Shown here one piece after another: positions 46,843 through 60,076 of a stretch of DNA of 64,000 nt (position 1 is its first letter; the number at the start of each line of letters is the position of its first letter). Below the pieces are notes generated by a model. That model was not told the DNA's origin. It saw nothing but the letters and a program-made list of their open reading frames with translations, and searched no databases. The DNA is from Sinotaia quadrata (Eukaryota > Mollusca > Gastropoda > Architaenioglossa > Viviparidae). The stretch spans positions 106,117,558 through 106,181,557 of the forward strand of contig CM054178.1 in NCBI GenBank assembly GCA_028829895.1, read 5' to 3'. A program made the position numbers and the translations under genes.

Positions 46843-47331
46843 CTGAACAATACATTATACACGTTAACCACTCGATCAGGACTTATTTATATCATAAAGA
46901 AAACCCACTTACAACTGCAATTTATTTTTATTGCCCAAAACTGAACAATACATTATACACGTTAACCACTCGATCAGGACTTATTTATATCATAAAGAAA
47001 ACCCACTTACAACTGCAATTTATTTTTATTGCCCAAAACTGAACAATACATTATACACGTTAACCACTCGATCAGGACTTATTTATATCATAAAGAAAAC
47101 CCACTTACAACTGCAATTTATTTTTATTGCCCAAAACTGAACAATACATTATACACGTTAACCACTCGACCAGGACTTATTTATATCATAAAGAAAACCC
47201 ACTTACAACTGCAATTTATTTTTATTGCCCAAAACTGAACAATACATTATACACGTTAACCACTCGACCAGGACTTATTTATATCATAAAGAAAACCCAC
47301 TTACAATTGCAATTTACCTATTATTGCCCAA
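46843..47331. repeat. 98-bp tandem repeat x 5
   Basis: Units start at 46843, 46941, 47039, 47137 and 47235 and differ at very few positions; the last unit is slightly diverged at its end. Near-identity implies recent amplification or ongoing homogenisation. The unit length is not a multiple of three, and the overlapping open frames on the plus strand arise from the repetition. Confidence 0.97.
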
Positions 47332-47379
47332 AGCCGGATAGAATATATATTGAGGGTTTTTTGAATGCTGGTGTGGACT

Positions 47380-48060
47380 GTGTTTAGCAGTCAGTCAATG
47401 CTGTCTTCAGATAGTGTGTGCCATAAGCAGTCAGTCAATATAGTCTTTAGACAGTGTTTGTTATTTCGGTTTTGAAATAGCTAATATCATCTTCAGACAG
47501 CCTCAGTAATCAATCAATATCGCTTTCAAACAGTGTCTATCATATCGACACTCGGTCAATATCGTCTTCAAACAGTATGTGCCATATCGGCATTTAAGTA
47601 GTCGATCAGTTCCATCTTTAGACAGTGTCTGCTATCTTCTTCTTGTCACCTATAGTCGTGTTAGGAAGACTGTCCTACCAGCACTGCTCTGCACTAGACA
47701 TCCATTTTCATCATAGGGAGTGTCTACCTTATGGGCACTGTTCTGCACCTGACATCCATTTACGTTATTGGAAATGTAGAGCCTATGGGCACCGTTATGA
47801 AGTGGACAACCATTATCGCTCTAGGAATAATGTGTCCTATGTGCAGTAGTCTGTACTAGACAACCATTATCGCTCTAGGAATAATGTGTCCAATGTGCAG
47901 TACTCTGTACTAGACAACCATTATTGTTAAAGGAAGTACTTGTACAGTTGTCATTGTGTTGTAGTAGACAACCTTTATCGTTACAGGAAGTGTCTCTCTC
48001 AGGGCACTGTTTTGTACTGGACATCTATTATCGTGTTAAGAAGTGTCTGTCTACTCTTTC
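47380..48060. repeat. Degenerate array, about 45-60 bp units
   Basis: Diverged units of the types CAGTCAATATCGTCTTCAGA-CAGTG and CTGCACTAGACAACCATTAT-CGCTCTAGGAA follow each other. Confidence 0.7.
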
Positions 48061-48819
48061 GGGCAGTTGTCTACTTCTGAGAGTCGGTGTTAAACAGTTA
48101 CAACAAGATCTATACTCATCAGACCTCGGCCCACCCACATTATAGTTAGTCCAGACTTCAAGTCATGCGATAACCTTTTGAAAAACGACTGTGCTGACTG
48201 AAGTAGAGTTTGATTGACAGTCCTAATAGCCAAATCTAAAGACCCACAATAACAGTAGAACAACCTATTCAGCCACAACTGGCAACGGGTCTTAAGTCAG
48301 TCCAAGCAACTCCTCTCGTGTCTATCCACTCCACTAACACTGTTTAATAAGTTCAAGTCGCTTGAACGCATGGCGATATTGCACAATACTCTGCACACAA
48401 ATAAAGTGGATAGCACACAATTTAATTTAATAGTTTAGTTATAGGAATCAGTAAGAAAATGTTAATAGAGAACTGAGCGCCTACATTTTAAAATAATCAT
48501 GAGTAGCTTTTTTTTATTTGGGTGGGCGGGTATTTTTCTCCCCCACCTCTGATGGGTAAACGAAGTTCGAACGATAGCAATTTGACAATGGCTCAAAACA
48601 AACAAAAGCCAACTAACAAACAATAACTAAAAACGACCAACTTAGTAAATTTTAAATGTGGAGGAGAGATGTCGTTAATGTTTGTTTCCACAGCCAGCGT
48701 TATTTAAAGGCAACACTAACTATAATCGCTAAACAATAATTATTACAAAACTTCCTTTTGTAAACTCCTTTAAGAAGGATTTTTTTAAAAAAGGAAAGAG
48801 AAAGTCATGCTAGGTGAAC

Positions 48820-48845
48820 ATGGCCCCTCTGATCCTCGTCACCAG
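48820..48845 (+). CDS. Possible initiating exon of gene B
   Basis: An ATG in a good context (GAACATGGCC) starts eight codons plus two bases before a strong donor (CACCAG/GTAGGT). The phase fits the exon at 54200 exactly: AG plus A makes Arg, then MTEWLDHYEK. The area from 48.8 to 49.3 kb is richer in GC and CpG than its neighbours, as expected near a promoter. A one-in-three chance of matching phase and the 5.35 kb gap keep this tentative. Confidence 0.25.
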
Positions 48846-49799
48846 GTAGGTGAAAAAAGACAACAAAGCATTAGGAATCCTATGCCGCTGACAGCACGAA
48901 GAGAGACGGGTAGAGGAGCCTTGGACGTATTCACTTGTTGCGTACCCGGACACACAATCGTGTTTGACACGTCTGTCGTGTTAAAATCACTCTGGTCAAA
49001 ATTCACTGACAGGCTAAAAGCTCGGATTACCAGACCTGTTTCTAGTACGAGCTGTTTGGTTGGTTGGAGTCTTTTTGTCAAGTTCCCCGTAAAGCTTGAG
49101 TGAGCTCGATTTCACAACCGTGGTTGCAGGGAGAAAATAATTCGTATCGTATTTATCGATCGTCGTTTCTTTTGAAGATCAGTTCTTCTGCTGCACATCT
49201 TTTCTCGCCTGCTGGCCGTGGAGTCAATAATTCGAGAGCGACCAGCTGAGATCTTTACTGTTTTGGCATCCACAACTTCGACCAAATGTGTGGGTGTGAG
49301 CTTAATAGCTGTGCATAATTAGAGGAGCTGTATTTAAGCTTGGGAAAGAGAAGAAAATAGGGTATGTATGCAAAATATCAAACTAAAATTAATCCATTAT
49401 TGAAGTAAAAGATAAAATATAAACAGAAAAAGAAACGCAGCGATTTAATCATGATAATTTGTTTGGTATATGTATGCAATTGTCATGGGTTCTTACAAGA
49501 AAGTGTTTACTTTCTGTAACAATGGCACACCTGTTCAATTTGTATAAATGAACAAATGGAGACCAAAACAAGGAAGAAATTAAAGAACAGACGACTTTCA
49601 GGAAGGCAGACCGATCAGTTATGTTGTCTGAGAGTCATTTCTCATTTTAAAATGAAATTAAATAAATATACTTCTTGTAAGGTTGAAGTAATATTAACTG
49701 TTTGTCATTACTTATTCTGTGTGTCTTATTTTCTAAACAGAAAGATTCAGCTTAAAAAATTTTAATACATTTCATTATATCATCGTTATAATTATACAA

Positions 49800-50345
49800 T
49801 AACCTACCCTTTATTTGCTAGAGAACCTGTCACCACTCTATACTATATACCTCTCACCACTCTGTGCTATATAACTTGTCACCACTTTGTGCTATAACCT
49901 AAAAGCTCTCATACTTATAAGCTACAACCTATCACTACTCTATACCTGTCATATTTATATGCTAGAGAATCTGTCACCACTCTATACTATATACCTCTCA
50001 CCACTCTGTGCTATATAACCTATCACCACTCTATGCTATAACCTCTTATAAGCTATATAACCTGCAACACTCCTTACTAAAACCTATTATATTTATATGC
50101 TAGAATAACTGTAAGCACTCTATGCTATATAAACTGTCACCACTCTATGCCATAACCTATCACATTTATATGCTATTAAAACCTGTCACCACTCTGTGCT
50201 ATACAGTATAAACTGTCACCGCTCTATGCTAATACCTATCATATTTATAACCTGTTACCACTCTATGCTATATCCAGTTATCAACTGCTATAACCTATCA
50301 TTGTTGTATGCTTTAATTTATATTGTGTGCTATAACCTTTTCACT
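49800..50345. repeat. Degenerate array with CACCACTCTATGCTATATAAC core
   Basis: A dozen or more irregular units combine CTGTCACCACTCTATGCTAT with CCTATCATATTTATATGCTA. Unit length varies from about 35 to 60 bp. Confidence 0.8.
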
Positions 50346-51109
50346 TTATTAATAGAATATTTAAAAAGAAAATAATGTAAATTGAATTCATAATATGGTG
50401 AATACATTTCATTGATAAATATTAGGTATTATATTTGAAGCCCTAAATTTGCCACTATAAGTGCAAATGACATCTCATATTTGTGAAGAGTGCAGATAGT
50501 CAAACTATTTATGTAGTAAATACAAATATGTAATTTAAGGTAATTACAGAGTATGTTATGTGCTATTTATAGATGTATACTGTGTGTAATGGGAATGCAT
50601 GATTTGGCAATAGGAAAATCTGTAACCCAAAACATTTAAATTTATAGCTAATAATTCTGTAAATATATTATGAATTTCATTACTGTAACTATAGTAACCT
50701 AACATGAGAACTGTGCGAAGAGAAAGTATTCAGACAGATGGCAAAGTGAATCACTGAAAAGTTTTTTTGGTTTGACCTACTGTGAGAGAGGAAATCAGAT
50801 AACTAAATGAGGAGAGGGGATATTAAATACTAACTGTGGTGTGAGAGGGGAGAAATCAAATAACTAACTGAATGTGAGAGAGAAAATTAAGTAACTGATT
50901 GAATGTGAGAGGGAAAATTAAGTAAATGATTGAATGAACAATTGAATCTGTGCCATTGTACATATGGTGGATCAATGGTGGATGAGGTATAGTAAAGAGT
51001 AACTTGTACTTTCATACGGACAAGGGTGAAGTAGAATGAATGTGAAGCCACTTGAAAGATAAAGTTAGAAGTTGGTTGACCAATGATAGGTAGCCGTGAC
51101 CCAAACATA

Positions 51110-51690
51110 AAAATAAACACCACATTCTTGCTGTTTCTCCATTTGTTGAATGATTTTGTTACGAGACATATAATTGTGGTTTGGTTTCTCCACTTGTCCA
51201 AAGACTTGCGCATGAGACACTTTATTGTAGCTTGATTTCCCCATTCATTGAATGACTTGTTTATGGGACATGCACCGGGGCTGGGTGTCTCTATTGAAAT
51301 AAGATGTATTTTGTGGGCTTGGTCTCTTCACCTAATGAATGGCATATTGACACATTAATTGTGGCTTGGTCTCTTCACCTAATGAATGGCATATTGACAC
51401 ATTAATTGTGGCTTGGTCTCTTCACCTAATGAATGGCATATTGACACATTAATTGTGGCTTGGTTTCTCCATTTATTGAATGACATATAAGACACATTAT
51501 TGTGGCTTGACTTCTCAAAAGACTTGTATACAAGACACATTATTGTGGTTTTAGAATCTGTACTTATTGAATGAATTGTACATGATTTACATATTGTGGT
51601 TTGGTTTCTTCACTTATTGAATGACTTGTACATGATTTACATATTGTGGCTTGGTTTCTTCACTTATTGAATGATTTGTATAAGAAGTAC
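51110..51690. repeat. Minisatellite, 47-50 bp units x about 12
   Basis: Units contain GGTTTCTTCACTTATTGAAT followed by GACTTGTACATGATTTACA and TATTGTGGCTT. Three identical 47-bp units lie at 51319, 51366 and 51413. Confidence 0.9.
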
Positions 51691-51845
51691 ACATTAGTAT
51701 TGGCAAGTCTGCAGAAAATTGCATGAATGTATATATTTTCCTGGCATTATGATTGACTGAATTTGAAAGATGGAAATATAATCTTTTCTTCTTCACAGAG
51801 CATAACACCTGAGATAATGCTTTCACTGTATACAAGTTTGAATGT

Positions 51846-51871
51846 GCCCCCCCCCCCCTCCAAAAAAAAAA
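51846..51871. repeat. C-run followed by A-run
   Basis: About twelve C, then TCC, then ten A. Such runs are error-prone in sequencing. Confidence 0.9.
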
Positions 51872-52589
51872 ATCCAGATAAAAAATACTGCAAATTTGTA
51901 AGCATAAAGAGGAATTTAATAACCCAGTGATGCCTCATTATGCATACTATTTGTTGAAAGGAATGGACTAAGCATTGCTTTCATAGTTTAGTAGTTTTGT
52001 TTCAGTTCTTGAAGTGGTTATCTTCATGCAGTCATCAAACTGCATCCACTGAGTTAAGTGGAACTGGCCTGGATTTTTTCATAGACCTATGTGGAGTAAG
52101 CGACCATGTCGTGAAAGACTGAAACTGTCACCAGTTTCCAAGTGGAATCTAGTGGCCAGAACTGTGTGAGTAAGAAACAGATGCAGTGTCCTGTGAATCA
52201 GTTGATGGTTGATGATGCACTTACAAATTTTCTTCTGGTCAAGCAGTAAATATCATCTGTCGCTTGAACATATCTGCAGAGTCAAGGAAGGTAACTGCAT
52301 GAGGAACAACTCAAACATTGACCTTTGACCAAGAGACATGCAGAATATTTCTATATCTGAATTTCCTGTGGAGAAAGCATGTGTGTTGCTATGGAAGCAG
52401 GCGAATGACAGTAATCAAGAAAGTGAATGCTAAAAGAAACTCATAATAACAGTAAATTTATAACATTTCCTCAAAACATTACCATAATTTTATTCAATGT
52501 GTTTTACTTCCTTAGTTATTCATTAAGTAACTTTCTAAGAAGAAAACCATTGATGGATTTCACCATGGGAATTAACTCATGATTCCTTG

Positions 52590-52700
52590 AACTTATGTGA
52601 ATAAAACTAAGTTGGTGTGACAAATTCTAAGTGAATAAAATTATGCTGGTGTGATGCATTTTAAATGAATAAAATAATGCTGGTGTAATAAATTTTGTAA
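52590..52700. repeat. About 36-bp tandem repeat x 3
   Basis: Units contain GTGAATAAAATTATGCTGGT followed by GTGACAAATT. Confidence 0.8.
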
Positions 52701-53094
52701 ACTACAGATGCATTCTAATCTGTAACCATCATTATGAAACCAGATTTTCAGATGTTTTATTTAAAATGGTAATCTTACAGACCTCATGTCTCTCAAACTG
52801 ATTAGTCTCAAAGCATAGATTTTTAAAAAATACAGCTTTGTTTCTGTGAGTTACAGTGTGTATCTTGCCATATTTCCTCCAAAACTGATATATGTTGTGG
52901 TTATATTGCTTGGCACTAAAATGCAGTCTGTTGGTTTTCTGCAAAGTCTAAGAGCTGTATGAGTATGTAATTGATTTTGATTGCAGAGTGATTGTTGAAT
53001 GTGAACATAACAGTTTACTGATTGAAACTGCAAGGTGATTCAATCATTCTAACCATATGGTAATCATTGGTTGACTGTATAGTGACAACTGACT

Positions 53095-53405
53095 AATTAA
53101 TTCTGTTCAAATAGTAAGCCATTTAATGCATTCAACAGTGATAAACTAGTGTTATAATTACTTCTGATCCCCAGTAAGCCACTTAAAGCATTCGACAATG
53201 ATAGTGTTATAATTACTTCTGATCATATAGTAAGCCACTAAAACATTCAACAGTGAAAGTGTTATAATTATTTCTGATCATATAGTAAGCCAGTTAAAAC
53301 ATTCAACAGTGATAGTGTTATAATTACTTCTGATCATATAGTAAGCCAGTTAAAGCATTCGACAGTGATAGTGTTATAATTACTTCTGATCATATAGTAA
53401 TGAGC
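53095..53405. repeat. About 56-bp tandem repeat x 5
   Basis: Units contain CATTCAACAGTGATAGTGTT then ATAATTACTTCTGATCATAT and AGTAAGCCA. Confidence 0.9.
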
Positions 53406-54199
53406 AGTAGTAACTGAGCATTATCATACATATACAAACGAATGATAGTACAATGATTCATTAAGAACAAATATGATAGAGAATTACAATCATATAGTGA
53501 CAATGGATTATGATTGTATAACGATAAATTATCGACTCATTGACAGTGACCACAGAGCAGCCACACTGTAATCATTATTAAAGGTTCAAATCTTGTAAAT
53601 ACTTATCACATCATAGCGAGTCTACAAATAACACTGATTGTGATTGTGTGGCAATCATAAATTGTGCTTGTGGAGTGACTATAAATCCTGTGTTGTGATC
53701 ATAAATTGTACTTGTGATTGAAGCTTTTGGTCTTGCAATGATGACACTAAATATATTGAGCATTCAATGCCAGATATAGTATTAATTATTTTGTTTGCAC
53801 TTGGAGGATTTTAAAAGAAAAAAAATCCTCAAAGCATTATCTTGAAATATTTCCAATTTGAAAGCTGGAAAATGCTTTAGTAACTCAGTTAATCCTGATG
53901 AATCAAGAATACCAACTCATAAATAAATATGTGGAAAGTTAGAAAGAAACATAATTATTTCACCTATAAATATAACCTACACAAACTAGCATAGGCAGAT
54001 GAGCTCCCTTTTTTCAATCTCCCTTTTCTCCTATTTAACTTAATGCCAGCTTTGACTAAATTATTTGTGCAAATCTTCTTCATTCTACACAACCAGAATG
54101 TTAGATATTATAAAAATATATATATTTTAACATCAGTAAATATGCTGATCACGCTAAAGCTGATGAAGAACAATGTTGAAAGGTGATTTTCTTTTTCAG

Positions 54200-54842
54200 A
54201 ATGACAGAGTGGCTGGATCATTATGAGAAAGTGGCACAGCGGCAGCAGGAGTATTTGAAGAAAATCAAAGACCTCAGACAGCGCTTGAAGAACAAAGACG
54301 AGCACTATGTGATGATGTCCATAGAGAGTGTGCGCCATTTTCCTCGTGACCTATATCGGCGACAATATCACCATGGTTTCCATAAATGCCAGTCCTCATC
54401 TACGCCATCTTCTCTATCACTTTTACTGGGGAATTCATTTTATCCAAAATACAGTTTACCTGCCAAATCTATGAGATTACGTGAAAGTGTCCAGTTACCA
54501 ATGGACAATGGAAATTTTGATTGTTTCATTTCTGGTGAGAGGCTGCATCCAAAATTGTTTCCAAAACGGCTGGCTCCTATTTCTCGACACAGCAAAGAGG
54601 CTCTTGAGAAAGAACCTCTTAAGGAAAACCTTTTGAATTTAGAACGTAACAAAACAGACTATGAACCTATCGAAGACATTGCAAAGCGAAATCGCATTCA
54701 GTTCTCACGATACTTAAAGTCACGTGATGGCAAAGATGATCCAGAAACAAGATCTGGAAGCAAAGTTGAGAGAGAGCTCTACAAACATCCCATATCAATC
54801 ATTGCAGTTATGGGTGATGATGCACCACAATGCGATGTCTAA
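54200..54842 (+). CDS. Unrecognised gene B, single large coding exon
   Basis: An acceptor with a good pyrimidine tract (CTTTTTCAG, ending 54199) precedes the exon. From ATG 54201 it encodes 213 residues to TAA 54840-54842. Residues about 5-35 (DHYEKVAQRQQEYLKKIKDL) look like a short amphipathic coiled coil. The middle is Ser/Leu and basic-rich, with RHFPRDLYRRQYHHGFHK after the coil. The C-terminal third is charged and ends in a Pro-Gln-Cys-Asp-Val tail. No catalytic motif, membrane segment or signal peptide is seen. Length and codon use are clearly coding in this AT-rich setting. The ATG may be internal if an upstream exon such as 48820 is used. I do not recognise the family; AATAAA lies at 54966-54971. 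Confidence 0.7.
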
Positions 54843-55639
54843 CAATAGGAACTATTGTCTCATAATTATGTTCAAAATATTGAAAATTATCAACATTGAT
54901 ACTGTTTGGTAAAGATGGAAATTAAAGTTTTGATGAAATTAAAAAAAGAATTGCCAAGAAAAAAAAATAAATCACCAATGGCTTCCTCAGCTTATGAAAT
55001 GAAACAAAATACACATTCCTTTCAATGTGAACTTCTTTGTGTGAAATATATTTTGTTCTGTTTTTCAAGACAGAAAGATTTTATATCTACTTATCCCATA
55101 GCTGATATTTCTTTTGAACACAACTGATCACTATAGACAAAAATACATGCTGGTTTTCACAATTCAGAATAATCAGTGCACATTCAAGAATATAATTATT
55201 CAAGAATGTGTAATTTAATAATTGTAAATCAAATGCTTTAGGTCCTTTAGATTAAAACATTTGTTGCTTTTCCTTTGAGTTAAAAAAAACGAAACATTCT
55301 TAAAACAATACAAAGCGCTTTTTATCTGTAACCTTCACAATCACCATGCAAAATGTTTAGACGTTCATTGCAAACAAAGAGACGAGTAAGCATCGGACAG
55401 TACACATGCTCTTCACGTTCCTGAAACTTCAGTTCATATTGTTTTGTAGTGTAGGAAAACATCCAGTCATTCTTATATGGTTCTTCTATATCAATAGAAG
55501 AATAGTGTAAATAAGTTGCTTTCTTCTGAGTTGCATATTAGTGCCATCACTTATGAAACAGACTTCTACTGATTGTTAGTGTAAGTGTCTGGTACTCAAT
55601 GTGTGTGCAGAGTGTATACCTATATTCAAATCATCTAGA

Positions 55640-55760
55640 TAATCTTAAGTCATAATATCTTTACAGTCACTATGTTCAAATCATCTAGATAATCTCAAGT
55701 CATATCTTGACAATCAGTATGTTCAAATCACCTAAATAATCACAAGCCATAATATCTTTA
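55640..55760. repeat. About 45-bp tandem repeat x 3
   Basis: Units read GTTCAAATCATCTAGATAAT followed by CTCAAGTCATAATATCTT. Confidence 0.85.
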
Positions 55761-56923
55761 GTCAGAGCCAAGATGTGTTACAAGCACAATTATTTTTATG
55801 ATCTAATATGAGACTGATACATGATACCACCTTTTTCTCCAACAAATTGCTTTAAACAGATCTGATTAAATCACCATAGTAAAATTTATTTTGCAAATTA
55901 TGTCTATCAAAAAACAAACAAAAAATAATTAAAATAAAAGTTATACTATATGATTTGTCATATAAACACATAATCAATTTAAAAATAATTTTATAAAGGT
56001 TGAAGATGAATATTCAGGAATACAGTATGCATTGTGTGCAGAGCTATAATTACTATGCACAAGCTGGACCGAGTTAAGAATGCATGTGTTATTATTGTTT
56101 TCTACTCATTCTAAAACCATAATCAAAGTTTATTCACTACATGAACAAACTATCAAATGACTAATATCATTAATAAGCAAATACAACAAATATTCTTTCT
56201 GTTTTACTGCTAATTCATGTTATTAAAACTCAAATAATAAACAACAAATATGAGGCATACACATAAGATTCACAAATGCCAACAAGAGAAAACCAGGAAT
56301 ATTTTTTATAGCATTCATACACATTAGTTCAATTATTATTAATTAAATATCACAATAACCATTTAGTATGTCAACCAACCAAATAATAATAGTATCAAAT
56401 AAACAGAAAATGAGTGGAAGTACTTTGCAGATAATACTGTAGTATACACAAATGAGGTAATTGAATATAAAATTCCTTGTGTATAAAACATTTGTTATAT
56501 GCAAACAAGAATTTCTTTTTTACTTTATCTTATTAATAAATAATAAAATGATTATCATGAATTGTATACATATTATGGCTATTATGAATGTACTGTTTCA
56601 GAGTAAATTTCACAGTAATGTGTAATGTTATTTAATTTTTTATAAGAGCAAATATACCTTAAATCGACCAGTTCCTATACTATTATTAAGAAATTAAGGT
56701 GTGTTAAAAATTTTTTTAAAAAGATTTACACAAGAAAAATGTTTTGCCAGAAATAAAAAAAAAGTTCTTATCTAAATAAAATGTTTTCAAAGTAATTAAA
56801 TCACTCCTGTTACAAATAACATAAAATTAAATCACTTCCATGCAGACACTGTTACATACTTGTGTGCTCCCATTCACAAAACAAAAAATATAATTTTCAG
56901 AAGTCACAGCCAATGAAAGAGAA

Positions 56924-57058
56924 TGAATGCTAGAACTTTAATGTTATAATGTGCTAAATGTGAGCTTATGAATGCTAGAACTTTAATGTTATAATGTGCT
57001 AAATGCGAGCTTATGAATGCTAGAACTTTAATGTTATAATGTGCTAAATGTGAGCTTA
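56924..57058. repeat. 45-bp tandem repeat x 3
   Basis: Units read GAATGCTAGAACTTTAATGT then TATAATGTGCTAAATGTGAG. Nearly identical. It lies in the probable 3' UTR of HECTD3. Confidence 0.93.
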
Positions 57059-57316
57059 GCTATAATCCAATGTATCTAATATGCATCTGCTTTTTAAAAT
57101 GTCAAAGAATGGTGAGACTGCCAATGATTCATCTGTTACTGTTTCTGCAGCCTTTTCAGGGATTTAGGACAGTTTTAATGGCTATCAGTGTTTGCTGCAT
57201 TACTAATATGCTATTTGTGAGCTCATCTACATGAATATAATATGAATACAATGTGCATTACTTTTAAATCATCAGAGAGAGGAACAAGACTGTCAATGAT
57301 GTCTGAAAATTTTTCT

Positions 57317-57401
57317 TCAGTCTTCCCATGGATTCAAGTCAGTGTCAATAGCTATGCAATTGTATGCTGCGTACCGGATCTTGTCCTCTGCAACTTTGGC
57401 A
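57317..57401 (-). CDS. HECTD3: HECTD3-type E3 ubiquitin ligase, terminal coding exon
   Basis: The last 28 codons including TGA 57317-57319. The acceptor is ATCCAG (57402-57404 on the minus strand). Together with the preceding exon it reads [19 protein letters not shown] and ends in DLNPWED, which follows the very conserved HECTD3 C-terminus (AKVCEEKLRYAAYNC...SPWE). This is the C-lobe tail of the HECT domain behind the catalytic cysteine. Phase match with exon 60008-60076 is exact. Confidence 0.92.
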
Positions 57402-60007
57402 CTGGATAAACAATTAAATCAAGAAAAGTTCAAAACATTTCATTCATCTCAGCAGTATTAATTACAAAGTAATTGGCCATTAATGCAAAACTGATTCATC
57501 TCTAAAAAAAATTAACAAATTATTAATGAGTTAACAACAACAGAAATTATTTCAAAGAAAATAGATAATCTTCAATCATTTTATCACAATAATTAAAAAT
57601 AAACCTCACTTATGGATTCCTGCCATAAATATTTTTTAAAAATTTCCATGTGTCCAGACCAAAAAATTTTTAAATTCCAGACATGAAAGTGTGAACAGTA
57701 ATTCACAATGCACCTAATATAGAAAAAAATGTGATAACCAAAGCTTTAAAGAATTCTATGGGGACAGATATAAATTAAAAAATGATTCTAAATATAATTT
57801 TAAAACAAATTATTTATCTTCAAAATCTCTACATGCACTAGACAATATAAGGAATGAAAATATTATCAAGTAAGTTTTTAAATTTGGATTTTAAATTGTC
57901 TTAGTTAAAGAAAAGCATTACCACTGAGTAGTTTTATGACATCTTGTTTAGATATAATTTTTAATGTATGAAAACATATACTATATCAAACCTTATTAAA
58001 AATTTGCAAAATATTTACTAGACATATAAATAATTTGAAATAAGGATTTTCATATTTAGAGCATATAAAAATTTAAATCAAGAAATAGTTATCTGCTAAC
58101 AAACTTGCAACAATAACCAAAAAAAACCATTAAAAATTACATTAAATTTTAAAATTTCAATAATTTATATTTAAGAAAAGACTATTGCATACAAACTTTT
58201 ACCCATACATAACTTTTCTTATTAATAATATAATTATTGTGTATATATGATCTAAAGTAACAACCAAGTACAGTTACAAAAATAAAAAATGGCTAGAATT
58301 CTTGGGGGAAAATCCCAATTTTTGCCACCTTACTAGTGGTGGTATAATTAGTGCAACAAAATTCTATAACTTTCCTAATATACAGTAATATATAACCATA
58401 AACTATAAAGTAAAATATTTAATTATGATCAAGTTACTTCAACTATTCATTTGTACACAAGTAATTTTGGCAGATGCATAATAATAATGATCAAATTCTA
58501 ATAGATTTATCAACTAGAGTTAACAGCAGAAATTAAAGACTTCAGTTTTTGTCCTGGTACTGGCTAGAGTAATAAGGTTATCTATTCATCATATTTGTCA
58601 TATACATTTATGTTATGAATAGTGTTAACAGTAATGCTACTTAATATAAAGTAAAATATTATGATGCAATTAATACACAAGTAACTGTTGATGTAATAAA
58701 TTGCATTCATATAAATTCAGATTAAAAGATGATGATATGGGTTTGATGAATATATATTTTACATATGAAACATCTTATTCATCAGATTTTTTATTAAATC
58801 AGATATTGCAAAGTAATTAAATAACAGTTGATTAATTGATAGTTAATTAATTAATTAACAACACATATCAAGTTGAAAGTGCAAGAAGTATCTATTTTAA
58901 TAATTCATTACAAGTACAACTGTTTTTAGGCACTTACCAACCAATATTCATTATTAATTTACTAAGAATGTTTTGAATTATTGCATGAATATGTCTGCAA
59001 TTAAGAAAAAAATAAAACCCATCAGAAATCAAAGTAAAATTTTCAATAAATTTTTTGTGATTACTTATTAACTTCCCAGTTACAAAAAGATTCACTAAAT
59101 GAATGAATTTAAAACTTATTCAATTAACATCACAAACTGCGTATTTATGACAGGTGTCACTGTAACTATAATGAACTGATTGTATGTAAAATTACAAATC
59201 AGTGTCAATGATCAAATGACAGAACTATAACTGTGCAAGTGTAAGACTGATTTTTTTAAAACTGGTTAAGTCAACTTTTGGCACCTTAACACCTGTCATT
59301 ACTAAACTGTCCTGAAAAGACTGTCTGCTTTGCATTTCACAAGTCTGTTTCTTCAAAGTGCTCACTACACATTTCCGTTTTAGTTGTCAGATGAAAGTGT
59401 TCTCTTTTCAGCTTTGTAATCCACTTTTTCTTAATTTGTGATCTTTTGACAAAAATTTTTGGTCTGTCCGCTGTTTGTGCAGCCAAATGCACTGCAATAT
59501 TTAACCATGTTTTAATTTTTTAAACCACATGTTTAACGCAAGATGATATATCAGACCGAGCATGCAGATTGTTGTAACGACTTGTGATATCACATGTTAA
59601 TGTTGGTATGGTGGGAAGTCAGTCTTGCAAATGAACGAGAGTTCTGATTTCTTTCAGAAATATTGATTTTTGATACCAAAATAAGTGCATTTATACACAT
59701 CTCTGAAAGTTTAAATGTTGCCGTCTTGATTCTAAGAATGGGAATTACTCATTTCATATGGATTTATTCTTATCTGTGGCTGACCTAGATTCCATTTCAC
59801 TTGGTCTTTAAATGCCATTAAGACACAAATCAAATCCCATGACCTGGGCAAAGCAATTGGTTATCAGTCATTGTCCTAAACACATTTATCATCCCCCCAA
59901 ATCAAAAGATTTGTCATTCAAAGTCACTTTTCAATATCACGTTGCTAGGACAACAAATGTTCTCAGACCTCAATACTCTTCTCAGTATTCTCAGATGAGA
60001 ATCATAC
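57402..60007. other. HECTD3 last intron
   Basis: 2.6 kb of very AT-rich sequence with no repeat array or exon seen. Confidence 0.7.
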
Positions 60008-60076
60008 CTGGAATAATAGGGAAGGTAAAGCATGTTGGCACATGTCGAAGACTCTGGCAATGAATCAATACCATCA
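60008..60076 (-). CDS. HECTD3: HECTD3-type ligase, exon with catalytic cysteine
   Basis: A 69-bp exon (acceptor TTTCAG, donor GTATGA). It encodes DGIDSLPESSTCANMLYLPYYS. The Cys codon at 60040-60042 in SSTC is the HECT thioester cysteine, which takes ubiquitin from an E2 before passing it to the substrate. The L-P-x-S-S-T-C..L-x-L-P motif is standard for HECT C-lobes and closest to HECTD3. Phase 2 in, phase 2 out. Confidence 0.93.

Larger units (their letters stand above)
36901..48819. other. Large gene-poor, repeat-bearing region
   Basis: About 12 kb with minisatellites, microsatellites and two weak small ORFs (39665 plus, 40519 minus). No splice-supported gene was recognised. It probably separates VGAT's promoter from the next gene or forms parts of long introns or UTRs. 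Confidence 0.5.
48846..54199. other. Repeat-rich region before gene B large exon
   Basis: No coding exon is supported. It contains degenerate minisatellites at 49.8-50.35, 51.1-51.7, 52.6 and 53.1-53.4 kb and a C/A homopolymer pair at 51846-51871. Confidence 0.5.
54843..57316. other. Convergent 3' regions of gene B and HECTD3
   Basis: Very AT-rich DNA between two genes that point at each other. It includes a 45-bp repeat x 3 near 55640-55760 and another at 56924-57058. No coding sequence was seen. Both 3' UTRs must lie here. Confidence 0.6.

Noticed and set aside
46931..47387. Overlapping plus-strand ORFs spaced 98 bp
   Set aside because: The same sequence read again in each 98-bp unit; no start context or splice support.
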